Position numbers and translations under genes: made by a program. From Chryseobacterium indologenes (lineage in GTDB: Bacteria > Bacteroidota > Bacteroidia > Flavobacteriales > Weeksellaceae): DNA of 64,000 nt. The notes below the pieces were generated by a model. The model ran no database searches, was not told where the DNA came from, and saw only the letters and a list, made by a program, of their open reading frames with translations. This document shows positions 51,238-59,945 of the stretch, one piece after another (position 1 is the first letter of the stretch; each line of letters opens with the position of its first letter). The stretch covers positions 2,666,001-2,730,000 of the forward strand of contig NZ_CP018786.1 of NCBI RefSeq assembly GCF_002025665.1. Reading direction: 5' to 3'.

Positions 51238-52122
51238 ATGAATTTTCTAATCAAAATATTAACTCTGATCTCTAAGCTTCCGCTTAAAATATTGTATATT
51301 TTTTCGGACGTTATCTTTTTCCTGAATTATTATATTGTAGGATACAGGAAAGAGGTTATCACTCAAAACCTTAGAAAGTCTTTCCCTGAAAAATCCGAAG
51401 AGGAAATAAAAGAAATCCGAAAGAAATTCTACCTTAATTTTTCAGATTATCTGGTAGAAACCATTAAATCTTTCACTATTTCAGAGACAGAATCCCGGGT
51501 GAGAATGCAGCATATCAATCAGCATTTATTTCACGAAGCTAAAGAAGAAGGTAAAAATATTATCCTTTTGGCAGGGCACGTTTTCAATTGGGAATGGATC
51601 AATGCACTGGCAAAAATTATCCCTCAGGCACATTGCCACCCCGTGTACAGAAAGGTAAACAGTGATTTCTGGGAAAATCAGATGAAGAAAGTCCGAAACA
51701 AATTTGGAAACGAAGCACTGGAAGCCAATGAAGTTATTCTGAATATTTTCAGATCTAAAAATAACGGAGATTCAGCTTATATGTTTGTAGCTGATCAAAC
51801 ACCTCACCACGCTCATGTCACTTACGGACTGGAATTTTTGAATCAGCGTACTCCTGCTTTCATAGGCTATGACAGGCTTGCTACAAGGATGGATCTTGTG
51901 TTCATCTATTGTGAAATGAAAAAGGTAAAACGCGGTTATTATCAGGTTAATTATCACAGAATATATCCGGATGGTGAAAAGTTTACAGAAAATGAAGTAG
52001 TGAGAAAATTTCATAAATTATTGGAAAACACTTTACACAAATATCCGGACAACTATCTTTGGTCACACAGAAAATGGAAATACCAGGATTCTATTAAAAA
52101 TTTTGATTCTGAAAAAAAATAA
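51238..52122 (+). CDS. Lysophospholipid/lipid A acyltransferase family protein (LpxL/HtrB-type)
   Basis: 294 aa. One N-terminal membrane helix, then the family catalytic H-x4-E in LAGHVFNWEW, followed by VADQTPHH and a cluster of basic residues. The fold and motif match late lipid A acyltransferases (HtrB/MsbB), which add secondary acyl chains in the inner membrane. It is co-directional with, and 6 bp from, the glycosyltransferase that follows, suggesting a surface-glycolipid transcript. Lipid A versus other lipids is undecided. Confidence 0.85.
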   Translation: MNFLIKILTLISKLPLKILYIFSDVIFFLNYYIVGYRKEVITQNLRKSFPEKSEEEIKEIRKKFYLNFSDYLVETIKSFTISETESRVRMQHINQHLFHEAKEEGKNIILLAGHVFNWEWINALAKIIPQAHCHPVYRKVNSDFWENQMKKVRNKFGNEALEANEVILNIFRSKNNGDSAYMFVADQTPHHAHVTYGLEFLNQRTPAFIGYDRLATRMDLVFIYCEMKKVKRGYYQVNYHRIYPDGEKFTENEVVRKFHKLLENTLHKYPDNYLWSHRKWKYQDSIKNFDSEKK

Positions 52123-52128
52123 ATTGAC

Positions 52129-53109
52129 ATGCAGAAAAAACTGGCAGTAGCCATCTTAAACTGGAACGGCAGAAATTGGCTTGAAAAATTTCTTCCGGGA
52201 GTGGTTCAATTTTCTCAGAATACAGATATCTATGTAATAGACAACCTTTCTACAGATGATTCCATTGAATTTCTACAAAAGAACTTCCCAACAGTAAACA
52301 TTATTAGAAATGATAAAAACTATGGGTTTGCAGGAGGTTACAATGAGGGATTGAAAGCAATCAAACATGAATATTACTGTCTTCTCAATTCAGATGTGGA
52401 AGTTACAGAGAACTGGACAGAACCTGTGTTGGAATTATTGGAAAAAAATCCTTTAATTTCAGCAGTACAACCTAAAATTTTATCTTATCATAACAGAAGT
52501 CATTTCGAATTTGCCGGGGCTGCCGGTGGATTGATTGACAACCTTGGATATCCTTATTGCAGAGGAAGGGTTTTTGATGATCTGGAAGAAGATAAAGGCC
52601 AGTATAATGATGAAACAGAGATCTTCTGGGCATCAGGATGCTGCTTTTTTATCCGTTCAACAGATTTTTGGGATCAGAATGGTTTTGACGCAAGATTTTT
52701 TGCTCATCAGGAAGAAATTGACCTTTGCTGGAGACTTATCAACTCAGGAAAAAAGATTTATTATACCGGAAAAGCCAGTGTTTATCATGTAGGTGGTGGA
52801 ACGCTCAACAAACAGAGTGCACAAAAGACTTATTTAAACATCAGAAATAATCTTTCCATGATGCTTAAAAATCTTCCTTTTCCACAACTGATCTGGCTGA
52901 TTTTTTTCAGATTATGTCTGGATGGTGTGGCTGGAATTTATTTTGGATTAAAGCATGGTTTTCCACATCTGTGGGCTGTAGTAAGAGCTCATTTTGGATT
53001 TTATGCTCAGCTTCCCGGAACATGGAAACTTCGCCAGAAACATCAGAAGAATGACTTCTACCAATCAAAATGGTTGATTTTTAAACACTTTTTGGGAGGA
53101 AGGGAATAG
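52129..53109 (+). CDS. Glycosyltransferase family 2 protein
   Basis: 326 aa. GT-A fold: VAILNWNGRNWLEKFL at the start, NYGFAGGYNEGL, the metal/nucleotide DxD-like NSDVEV near residue 90, and ASGCCFFIR with HQEEIDLCWRL further on, typical of rhamnosyltransferase-like GT2 enzymes. The C-terminal ~60 residues include an amphipathic/hydrophobic stretch that could touch the membrane. It probably acts on a surface polysaccharide or lipid. Donor and acceptor are unknown. Confidence 0.87.
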   Translation: MQKKLAVAILNWNGRNWLEKFLPGVVQFSQNTDIYVIDNLSTDDSIEFLQKNFPTVNIIRNDKNYGFAGGYNEGLKAIKHEYYCLLNSDVEVTENWTEPVLELLEKNPLISAVQPKILSYHNRSHFEFAGAAGGLIDNLGYPYCRGRVFDDLEEDKGQYNDETEIFWASGCCFFIRSTDFWDQNGFDARFFAHQEEIDLCWRLINSGKKIYYTGKASVYHVGGGTLNKQSAQKTYLNIRNNLSMMLKNLPFPQLIWLIFFRLCLDGVAGIYFGLKHGFPHLWAVVRAHFGFYAQLPGTWKLRQKHQKNDFYQSKWLIFKHFLGGRE

Positions 53110-53136
53110 GTGGCAGATGATGGGTTATAGGTTGCA

Positions 53137-53160
53137 GGGATTAGGGATTAGGGATTAGGG
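53137..53160 (+). repeat. Tandem repeat (GGGATTA) x3 plus GGG
   Basis: Three perfect 7 bp units at 53137, 53144 and 53151, followed by GGG, 28 bp after the glycosyltransferase stop codon. Confidence 0.9.
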
Positions 53161-53221
53161 AAAATTGCCACTTTCTATACCTATTTTGAGCTAAGACGCA
53201 TTAGAGTAAAATTTCATAACT

Positions 53222-53260
53222 TCAATTAACCTTAAACTTTAAACCCAAAACCTTGAACCT
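53222..53260 (-). repeat. TTTAAGGTT-type repeat, copy matching the atpA/atpG spacer
   Basis: In reverse it contains GGGTTTAAAGTTTAAGGTT, one change from the atpA-atpG spacer phrase at 26370-26388. Units of AACCTTAAAC and CTTTAAACC recur. Confidence 0.5.
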
Positions 53261-53319
53261 CCAATTCTAAACAAGAGAACCAGTAACCAGCAACAAAAAA
53301 CAATTTATAATTTAAAACA

Positions 53320-53874
53320 ATGGATTTCTGTGCAATAGATTTTGAAACGGCCACTCACGAGAAAAGCTCAGCTTGCGAGATGGGAATTTGTGTCGTACAG
53401 GATTCTAAAATTGTAGAAACAAAGACCTGGCTGATAAAACCACCAAGTTTTCCTTATTTCAGTAAATTCAATATTGCTGTACACGGTATTCATCCTGAAG
53501 ATGTAAAAGATGCACCTACCTTTGATGAAGTATGGTATGAAGCTCAGGATATGATGTATGGAAGTCTTATGATTGCTCACAATGCAGGGTTTGACGCTTC
53601 TGTTTTAAGAGGATGTCTTGAGCATTACGGAATGTTTACCCCAAAATTGAACTATCTCTGCAGCATACAGCTTGCTAAGAAGTCTTGGAATTATCTTCCG
53701 AAATATGGTCTGAAGCCATTAGCTGAATACCATCAAATTGATTTTACCCACCACAGAGCCGGGGCAGATGCTGAAGTATGTGCCAAGATTTCTTTACTGG
53801 CATTTGAGAAACTCTTCCTCACCAGTAATGATGAAGTAAACGAGTATATGAAAGCAAAAATTAAAAGGCTTTAG
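53320..53874 (+). CDS. 3'-5' exonuclease (DnaQ-like, DEDDh)
   Basis: 184 aa. MDFCAIDFETAT gives the first two acidic ligands (D7, E9), IAHNAGFDASVL the second block, and HHRAGADAEV the third with the catalytic His five residues before the last Asp. This is the Exo I-III pattern of the DnaQ proofreading family, here without a polymerase or BRCT domain. The biological substrate is uncertain; related small exonucleases act on short DNA or RNA ends. Confidence 0.85.
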   Translation: MDFCAIDFETATHEKSSACEMGICVVQDSKIVETKTWLIKPPSFPYFSKFNIAVHGIHPEDVKDAPTFDEVWYEAQDMMYGSLMIAHNAGFDASVLRGCLEHYGMFTPKLNYLCSIQLAKKSWNYLPKYGLKPLAEYHQIDFTHHRAGADAEVCAKISLLAFEKLFLTSNDEVNEYMKAKIKRL

Positions 53875-53888
53875 TAATTTTATAAACA

Positions 53889-53906
53889 AATAAACCCGGG
53901 TTTTTA
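53889..53906 (+). terminator. Possible terminator (AAACCCGGGTTTTT) of the exonuclease gene
   Basis: Perfect palindrome AAACCCGGGTTT at 53892-53903 followed by TTATTG. The loop-free core makes it weak. Confidence 0.35.
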
Positions 53907-53911
53907 TTGAT

Positions 53912-53935
53912 CTGTAAAACCTGTACTTTTTACAG
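53912..53935 (-). terminator. Possible terminator of apaG
   Basis: CTGTAAAA/TTTTACAG hairpin (53912-53919 with 53928-53935), 11 bp after the apaG stop codon. Confidence 0.45.
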
Positions 53936-53946
53936 GGCATCAGTTT

Positions 53947-54336
53947 TTAATTACTCAACACTTCAGACAACAAATTGAATTTTGGAATATCAATCTCAAA
54001 AGTTTCCTGTGTCTCCATGTTTTTAACCAGGTATTTTCCGCTCATATTTCCTACTCCGGAACGAAGCATTACATTGGAGAAATAAGCAAAATTTTCACCA
54101 GTTCCTATCTCAGGGGTCAATCCAATCACCCCGTCGCCTATAATTTCTGTGTATCCGAATCCGACATCGAAGATCAACCATTTTCTTTTCAATACTTTGA
54201 TAGGAAAGCTTCCGTCATTTTCTATCGTGATATTGTATTTAAAAACGTAACGGTTTTCGGAAGGATAACTGTTTTTACTATCATATTCAGGTATAACTGA
54301 AACTTTGATATTGGAAGTCATTTTTGAAAACATCAT
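53947..54336 (-). CDS. apaG: ApaG-family protein
   Basis: 129 aa. YVFKYNITIENDGSFPIKVL, GYTEIIGDGVIGLTPEI, GENFAYFSNVMLRSGVGNM and the closing FEIDIPKFNL are the ApaG (DUF525) core, a fibronectin III-like fold. Named from Co2+/Mg2+ efflux phenotypes in enterics; the molecular function is unknown. The start could equally be the ATG at 54321 (MTSNIKVSV). Confidence 0.9.
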   Translation of the reverse strand: MMFSKMTSNIKVSVIPEYDSKNSYPSENRYVFKYNITIENDGSFPIKVLKRKWLIFDVGFGYTEIIGDGVIGLTPEIGTGENFAYFSNVMLRSGVGNMSGKYLVKNMETQETFEIDIPKFNLLSEVLSN

Positions 54337-54362
54337 TGTAGCATTTTCTTAATAAATACAAA

Positions 54363-54388
54363 AATCTCGCCTTTTTTGAGGCGAGATT
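54363..54388 (-). terminator. Terminator of the sucA-odhB operon
   Basis: AATCTCGCCT/AGGCGAGATT with TTTTTG loop and a T-run on the minus strand. Confidence 0.85.
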
Positions 54389-54416
54389 ATATATTATGTT
54401 ATAATTTCATTAAAAA

Positions 54417-55670
54417 CTATAATCCAAGGCCTTTTCTTTCGTCACCTCCCATTAGAATTTCAACAGGATTGTCGATACCTTCTTTTACCGCTACAAGGAA
54501 TCCTACAGATTCTTTACCGTCAATAATTCTGTGGTCATAAGACATTGCAACGTACATCATTGGTCTGATTACTACCTGTCCGTCAACAGCTACTGGTCTC
54601 TGGATAATGTTGTGCATTCCTAAGATTGCAGATTGTGGAGGGTTGATGATTGGTGTAGACATCATAGATCCGAAAGTACCACCATTAGTAATAGTGAAAG
54701 TACCACCAGTCATTTCATCAACAGTAATTTTACCGTCTCTTACTTTTACAGCAAGATCTTTAATGTTGGCTTCAACACCTGCAAAAGACATATTTTCAGC
54801 ATTTCTCAATACCGGAACCATTAATCCTTTAGGACCTGAAACGGCAATTGAAATATCACAGAAATCATAGTTTACTTTAAAGTCTCCGTCGATAGATGCG
54901 TTTACATCCGGATACATTTGTAATGCTCTTGTTACTGCTTTTGTAAAGAAAGACATGAAACCAAGTCCTACTCCGTGTTTTTGAGCAAATTCTTCTTTAT
55001 ATTGCTTTCTTAATCTGAAGATTTCAGACATATCCACTTCGTTGAAAGTCGTCAACATTGCTGTTTCATTTTTTACAGAAACTAGTCTTTGAGCGATTTT
55101 TCTTCTTAAAACTGAAAGTTTAGTGGTAGTGGTAGTTCTGGCACCTGTAGCAGTCATAGGGCTTCCTCCTAATGCAGGAACTGCCGCTAATTCAGCATCA
55201 GTTTTAGTGATTCTTCCATCTCTTCCTGTTCCTGAAACCTGAGCAGCATCCATCCCTTTTTCGTCAAGGATTTTCTTAGCAGCCGGAGATGGAGCTCCTG
55301 TTGCGTAAGTTTGTGGAGCAGCTACCGGAGCAGCTGGTTTTGGAGCTTCTTGTTTAGCAGGTTCAGCAGCTTTCGGAGCTTCTTCCTGTTTTGGAGCTTC
55401 AGCAGCAGGTGCAGCACCTTCTGGTCTTGCAGCATCCATATCAATTAAACAAACTACCTGACCTACTTGTACTACATCACCTTCTTCTGCCTTTAAAGTG
55501 ATAACACCACTTTGTTCTGCAGGCAATTCAAGAGTTGCTTTATCTGAATCCACTTCGGCGATAGGTTGATCTTTTTCTACATAATCACCATCTTTTACAA
55601 GCCAAGTTGCAATTTCAACTTCTGTAATTGATTCGCCCGGTGAAGGAACTTTCATTTCTAAAACTGACAT
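54417..55670 (-). CDS. odhB: 2-oxoglutarate dehydrogenase E2 (dihydrolipoyllysine succinyltransferase)
   Basis: 417 aa. The lipoyl domain carries K44 in [12 protein letters not shown], the sequence typical of the succinyltransferase; an Ala/Pro/Glu/Lys-rich linker (residues ~85-125) follows; the E1/E3-binding segment is [30 protein letters not shown]; and the catalytic domain holds [19 protein letters not shown]. It lies 39 bp after sucA in the same transcript. Confidence 0.95.
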   Translation of the reverse strand: MSVLEMKVPSPGESITEVEIATWLVKDGDYVEKDQPIAEVDSDKATLELPAEQSGVITLKAEEGDVVQVGQVVCLIDMDAARPEGAAPAAEAPKQEEAPKAAEPAKQEAPKPAAPVAAPQTYATGAPSPAAKKILDEKGMDAAQVSGTGRDGRITKTDAELAAVPALGGSPMTATGARTTTTTKLSVLRRKIAQRLVSVKNETAMLTTFNEVDMSEIFRLRKQYKEEFAQKHGVGLGFMSFFTKAVTRALQMYPDVNASIDGDFKVNYDFCDISIAVSGPKGLMVPVLRNAENMSFAGVEANIKDLAVKVRDGKITVDEMTGGTFTITNGGTFGSMMSTPIINPPQSAILGMHNIIQRPVAVDGQVVIRPMMYVAMSYDHRIIDGKESVGFLVAVKEGIDNPVEILMGGDERKGLGL

Positions 55671-55709
55671 ATCGAGTATTTTTTATTTTTTAATTGATTA
55701 TTATTTAAA

Positions 55710-58526
55710 TTAAGCTGTAACTGGTCTTTTTGCAGGAGCATCATCTCTATCGAAAACTCTATTGATCACTGCATTTTGGTTTTTCTCAAACATCTTGTGG
55801 CTACCCGGAGCCGGAGCACCGCTTGGTACCGGAGCTACTACCTGGATTCCTGTATCTCTGAAGTTTCTCAGGATATAAGACCAAGCACCCATGTTTTCAG
55901 GTTCTTCCTGAGCCCACACTAATTGTTTTTTGTTTTCATACTTATTGAAGATCGCTTCGATAGCATCTGCCTGAAGCGGATATAACTGCTCGAATCTTAC
56001 TAAAGCAATGTTTTCACAGTTCAGTTCTTCTTTCTTCGCTAATAATTCGAAGTACAGTTTACCTGAACAAAGAACTACTTTTTCTACTTTTTTAGGATCT
56101 GCTGTAGGATCGTCTAAGATTGGCTGGAATGAACCTGTTGCGAAATCTTCAAGTGGAGAAACTACTTTAGGGTGTCTCAATAAAGATTTAGGGCTCATTA
56201 CAATTAATGGTTTTCTGAACGCCCATTTCAACTGTCTTCTCAATAAATGGAAGTAGTTGGCAGGTGAAGTAATATTCGCTACTACCATATTTTCGTTAGC
56301 ACAAAGAGTAAGGAATCTCTCCAATCTTGCTGAAGAGTGCTCTGCTCCCTGTCCTTCTGAACCGTGAGGCAATAACATTACCAATCCATCCTGAATTTTC
56401 CATTTTTCTTCTGCAGCAGCTAAATACTGGTCAACAATAATCTGAGCACCGTTCACGAAATCTCCGAACTGAGCTTCCCAGATGGTTAAAGTATTTGGAG
56501 ACGCCATTGCATATCCGTAATCGAAACCTAGAACACCATATTCTGAAAGGTGAGAGTTGAATACATCAAATCTGTTTTCAGAAACATGTCTTAATGGGAT
56601 ATATTCTTCTTCTGTATCTTCAGTTTTTACCACAGCATGTCTGTGAGAGAATGTTCCTCTTTCCACATCTTCTCCGGAAATTCTTACATTGTGACCTTCT
56701 ACAAGCAGAGTTGCATATGCTAACCACTCTCCTAGTGCCCAGTCTAATGAGTTTCCTTCAATCGCTTTGATACGGTTATCGAAAAGTCTTGTAATTTTAT
56801 TGATGAACTTTTTGTCTGCAGGAAGTGTTGACATTTTAAGCGCCAATTCTTTCAGCTTCGCTAAGTCATATTTTGTATCTACCGGTAACTGAACTGCTCC
56901 TCTCTTACCAATTGGATAATTTACCCAATCTTCAGCCATGAACACATCCATTACGTTTTTCTCAATTTCTTTAGAAGCGTCAAAGTCTTTATCTAGAAGA
57001 GCTTTAAATTCCGTTTCCATTTTAGCAATTACATCGTTTGAAGTAACACTGTCTTTAAGCAACTTATCTTTATAAATTTCTCTTGGATTCGGGTGCTTTG
57101 AAATAGATTTATACAAGTTAGGCTGAGTAAATCTTGGCTCATCACCTTCGTTGTGACCATATTTTCTGTATCCTAAAAGATCGATGTAGACATCTTTTCC
57201 GAATTTTGCTCTGAAGTCAGCAGCAAAGTGGATAGCATGAACAACCGCTTCAGCATCGTCAGCATTTACGTGCATTACAGGAGATTCTGTAACTTTTGCA
57301 ATGTCTGTACAGTATGTTGAAGATCTTGCATCCATATAGTTCGTTGTAAACGAAACCTGGTTATTAACAACGATATGAACTGTACCTCCTGTTCTGTATC
57401 CTTCCAAAGTCATCATCTGAGCAACTTCATAAGCGATACCTTGTCCGGCAATAGCTCCGTCACCGTGGATGATAATTGGCAATACTTTAGAATAATCTTT
57501 GTATTTGTCGTCTACTTTTGCACGGCAGATACCTTCTACAAGAGCAGCAACCGTTTCAAGGTGAGACGGGTTTGGCGTAAGGTTGATACACACTTCTTCT
57601 CCTGAAGCAGTTTTGATCTTTTTAGAAGAACCTAAGTGATATTTAACGTCACCAGAGAATACATCTTCTTCAAATTCTTTCCCTTCAAATTCTGAGAAGA
57701 TCTGCTTGTAAGATTTTCCGAAAATATTCGTAAGAACATTCAGTCTACCTCTGTGAGCCATCCCTAGTACGACTTCATCTACTCCTAGTTGAGAAGATCT
57801 TGAGATCAGCTGGTCTAAAGCAGGGATTAATGTTTCCCCTCCTTCTAATGAGAATCTTTTTTGTCCTACAAATTTTGTGTGAAGGTAGTTTTCAAAAGCA
57901 ACCGCCTGGTTTAATTTTAATAAGATTTCTGTTTTTTCATTTGCAGAAAGACTTGGATGGTTTTCGTTTACCTGAAGCCATCTTTTGATGAAATCTTTTT
58001 CTTCAACATTGTTGATGTGCATGTATTCTACTCCGATAGAATCACAGTAGATGCTTTCAAGATGCTTGATAAGGTCTGCTAAAGTAGCAGGCTCTTTCAT
58101 TCCTGTTTCAACGGCACAGTTGAATTTTGTATTTAAATCTTCTTTAGAAAGACCAAAATTTTCGATGTCTAAAGTAGGTGTATAGTGTCTTCTTTCTCTA
58201 ACAGGGTTAGTCTTTGTAAAAAGGTGTCCTCTTGTTCTGTAAGCCTCGATAAGGTTTACTACTTTAAATTCTTTCTTGATATGCTCAGGAACTTCTCCGT
58301 TTGATACTGCCTGAGAAATCTGTTGTTGAACTGCCGGGGCAGCGTTGGCCGAAGCCTGAATAAACTGGATGTTATCGTCATCTCCGTAGTTCTCCAAAGC
58401 AAAATCGAAGCCTTGAAAGAAAGCTTTCCATGATGGTTCTAGAGAGTCCGGGAATTTTAAGTACTGTTGGTATAAATCCTCAATTAACTGAGAATGAGCT
58501 GCGTTTAGGAATGAAAATCTGTCCAT
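55710..58526 (-). CDS. sucA: 2-oxoglutarate dehydrogenase E1
   Basis: 938 aa, normal for OdhA/SucA. The N-terminal SFLNAAHSQLIEDLYQQYLK is the segment that tethers E1 to E2; the thiamine-diphosphate region includes GMAHRGRLNVLTNI and IIHGDGAIAGQGI; LLPHGSEGQGAEHSSARLER is in the second TPP half. With OdhB and an E3 encoded elsewhere it converts 2-oxoglutarate to succinyl-CoA in the TCA cycle. First gene of a two-gene operon. Confidence 0.97.
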   Translation of the reverse strand: MDRFSFLNAAHSQLIEDLYQQYLKFPDSLEPSWKAFFQGFDFALENYGDDDNIQFIQASANAAPAVQQQISQAVSNGEVPEHIKKEFKVVNLIEAYRTRGHLFTKTNPVRERRHYTPTLDIENFGLSKEDLNTKFNCAVETGMKEPATLADLIKHLESIYCDSIGVEYMHINNVEEKDFIKRWLQVNENHPSLSANEKTEILLKLNQAVAFENYLHTKFVGQKRFSLEGGETLIPALDQLISRSSQLGVDEVVLGMAHRGRLNVLTNIFGKSYKQIFSEFEGKEFEEDVFSGDVKYHLGSSKKIKTASGEEVCINLTPNPSHLETVAALVEGICRAKVDDKYKDYSKVLPIIIHGDGAIAGQGIAYEVAQMMTLEGYRTGGTVHIVVNNQVSFTTNYMDARSSTYCTDIAKVTESPVMHVNADDAEAVVHAIHFAADFRAKFGKDVYIDLLGYRKYGHNEGDEPRFTQPNLYKSISKHPNPREIYKDKLLKDSVTSNDVIAKMETEFKALLDKDFDASKEIEKNVMDVFMAEDWVNYPIGKRGAVQLPVDTKYDLAKLKELALKMSTLPADKKFINKITRLFDNRIKAIEGNSLDWALGEWLAYATLLVEGHNVRISGEDVERGTFSHRHAVVKTEDTEEEYIPLRHVSENRFDVFNSHLSEYGVLGFDYGYAMASPNTLTIWEAQFGDFVNGAQIIVDQYLAAAEEKWKIQDGLVMLLPHGSEGQGAEHSSARLERFLTLCANENMVVANITSPANYFHLLRRQLKWAFRKPLIVMSPKSLLRHPKVVSPLEDFATGSFQPILDDPTADPKKVEKVVLCSGKLYFELLAKKEELNCENIALVRFEQLYPLQADAIEAIFNKYENKKQLVWAQEEPENMGAWSYILRNFRDTGIQVVAPVPSGAPAPGSHKMFEKNQNAVINRVFDRDDAPAKRPVTA

Positions 58527-58651
58527 TATTACAGTTTATCTATTTATTAAAATTTATTTGTAGAATTAATCTTCAAATTTAATAAAAAAAACCGAGTTAG
58601 AACAGTCTGAAACCGTTAAAAAAACTTAAGAAAAAATAAAATAAAAAAAAA

Positions 58652-59692
58652 TTACTTATATACTGATAATGAGAGCTTAACATTTACTTCCTGACCTTCC
58701 ATCGGACGTTCAATAAAGGTCTGACGGATATCTCCGAAGCGCATCTCGTCTTTTTTGGCTTTCTGAATGAGCTGCTGGATTGCCCGAATTCGTCCCTCAT
58801 AGTTCCCTTTGTAGTACATTACGTAATTTTGAGACGGATTTACGGACCTAAAATTGAAATTATTATCAGACACTCCGATTTTCTTAGAAAGTGGAATTCC
58901 GAGGAAATAAGAAACCTCCTTGTCTTTGTAATTATCTGCATCAGTAATCAAGACCGGATACCCGAATTCATCATCTCTTTTTCCAAGATCCATTGTCACG
59001 AAGTTATAGACTTTGTTATAGTTCATCACGATATTTTTGTAAAGAGCATCTTTCTTATTCGAAGTACTTACATTGATTCCCAACAACAGTTTGTCTTCTT
59101 CATTTTCTACCATCAGACTATCATATTTGATGGCTGCCATCTGGTTATCTTTTTCCACTTTATTTCCTAAAGAGTTTTTAAGATTCACCATACTTTTGTT
59201 GATATTTTCAGCAAAACGATCTTCAGTCCAGAAGTTTTCTACTCTTCTCCAGACCGCGAGTTTTGGGGTATGAACATACCAGATAATCTTTGTCTTTTCA
59301 GCAGAAACCGGCTTGAATTTAACATCAACCAATGTCGGATTTTCATTTTCGTCCTCAAAAAGCTGATATTTCAATGTTTTATTAAGATTTTCATACCTGA
59401 TGAACATTTCTCCGTCGGTGTCATTTTTAGGATCTACATAGCTGATGGCACTTCCCTGTCCTTCATATGGCGTATAATAATCAATGTCTATAGATGGTGA
59501 GCTGGTAAAAAAGTTATTCCATCTTGTAAAATTCTGAAGGTTATTAAACTGGGAAAAAACTTTATCCACGGGATAATCGATCTCTTTTTCAATCGTAAAG
59601 TTTTTACTTTCATCTACAAAATAATACATGGAAGCAGCATAAGCTCCCCCCAAAAGAATAATGATTACCGCTAAGATTTTAAAAATACGCAT
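58652..59692 (-). CDS. Membrane-anchored SRPBCC protein with GyrI-like C-terminus
   Basis: 346 aa from MRIFKILAVIIILLGGAYAASMYYFV, an N-terminal membrane anchor. Residues ~35-175 look like an SRPBCC/polyketide-cyclase-type ligand-binding fold (YPVDKVFSQFNNLQNFTRWNN). Residues ~195-346 resemble a GyrI-like small-molecule-binding domain (YYKGNYEGRIRAIQQL), by similarity of form only. The -7 box at 59697-59704 ends 4 bp before the ATG, so translation may be leaderless. A longer frame to 59710 starts upstream of that box. Substrate unknown. Confidence 0.75.
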   Translation of the reverse strand: MRIFKILAVIIILLGGAYAASMYYFVDESKNFTIEKEIDYPVDKVFSQFNNLQNFTRWNNFFTSSPSIDIDYYTPYEGQGSAISYVDPKNDTDGEMFIRYENLNKTLKYQLFEDENENPTLVDVKFKPVSAEKTKIIWYVHTPKLAVWRRVENFWTEDRFAENINKSMVNLKNSLGNKVEKDNQMAAIKYDSLMVENEEDKLLLGINVSTSNKKDALYKNIVMNYNKVYNFVTMDLGKRDDEFGYPVLITDADNYKDKEVSYFLGIPLSKKIGVSDNNFNFRSVNPSQNYVMYYKGNYEGRIRAIQQLIQKAKKDEMRFGDIRQTFIERPMEGQEVNVKLSLSVYK

Positions 59693-59696
59693 CGCA

Positions 59697-59704
59697 CAAA
59701 AATA
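59697..59704 (-). promoter_or_regulatory. -7 box (TATTTTTG) abutting the SRPBCC gene start
   Basis: Exact TAnnTTTG on the minus strand; the start codon at 59692 is where the transcript should begin. It lies inside the longer alternative frame. Confidence 0.55.
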
Positions 59705-59716
59705 ATACAAATAAAA

Positions 59717-59742
59717 AGAGTGAACAATACGCTGATCACTCT
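59717..59742 (-). terminator. Terminator of the glycogen operon
   Basis: AGAGTGA/TCACTCT stem (59717-59723 with 59736-59742) followed by TTTTTATTTG on the minus strand, about 205 bp after the glgC stop. Confidence 0.65.
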
Positions 59743-59776
59743 AGTTGTATGTTTAACAATAATTAACCTGTTAAAG

Positions 59777-59929
59777 GCTGGAAGCAGGGTGAGGGAAGCA
59801 GGAGGATACTGTTAGCCAGAAATCATTCGTGAACTTATGATTGAAAATTATTGAAATAATTGTATAAACCGGAATTTTATATAAAAATTTTTGTATCTAC
59901 TCCAGCTTTCATAACTTCAATCTTCCAGC
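59777..59929. repeat. Diffuse inverted repeat in the glgC 3' spacer
   Basis: GCTGGAAG (59777-59784) is complemented by CTTCCAGC (59922-59929); purine-rich AGGGTGAGGGAAGCAGGAGG on one side faces pyrimidine-rich CATCCATCTCCC on the other. Confidence 0.4.
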
Positions 59930-59945
59930 ATCCATCTCCCTTTCT

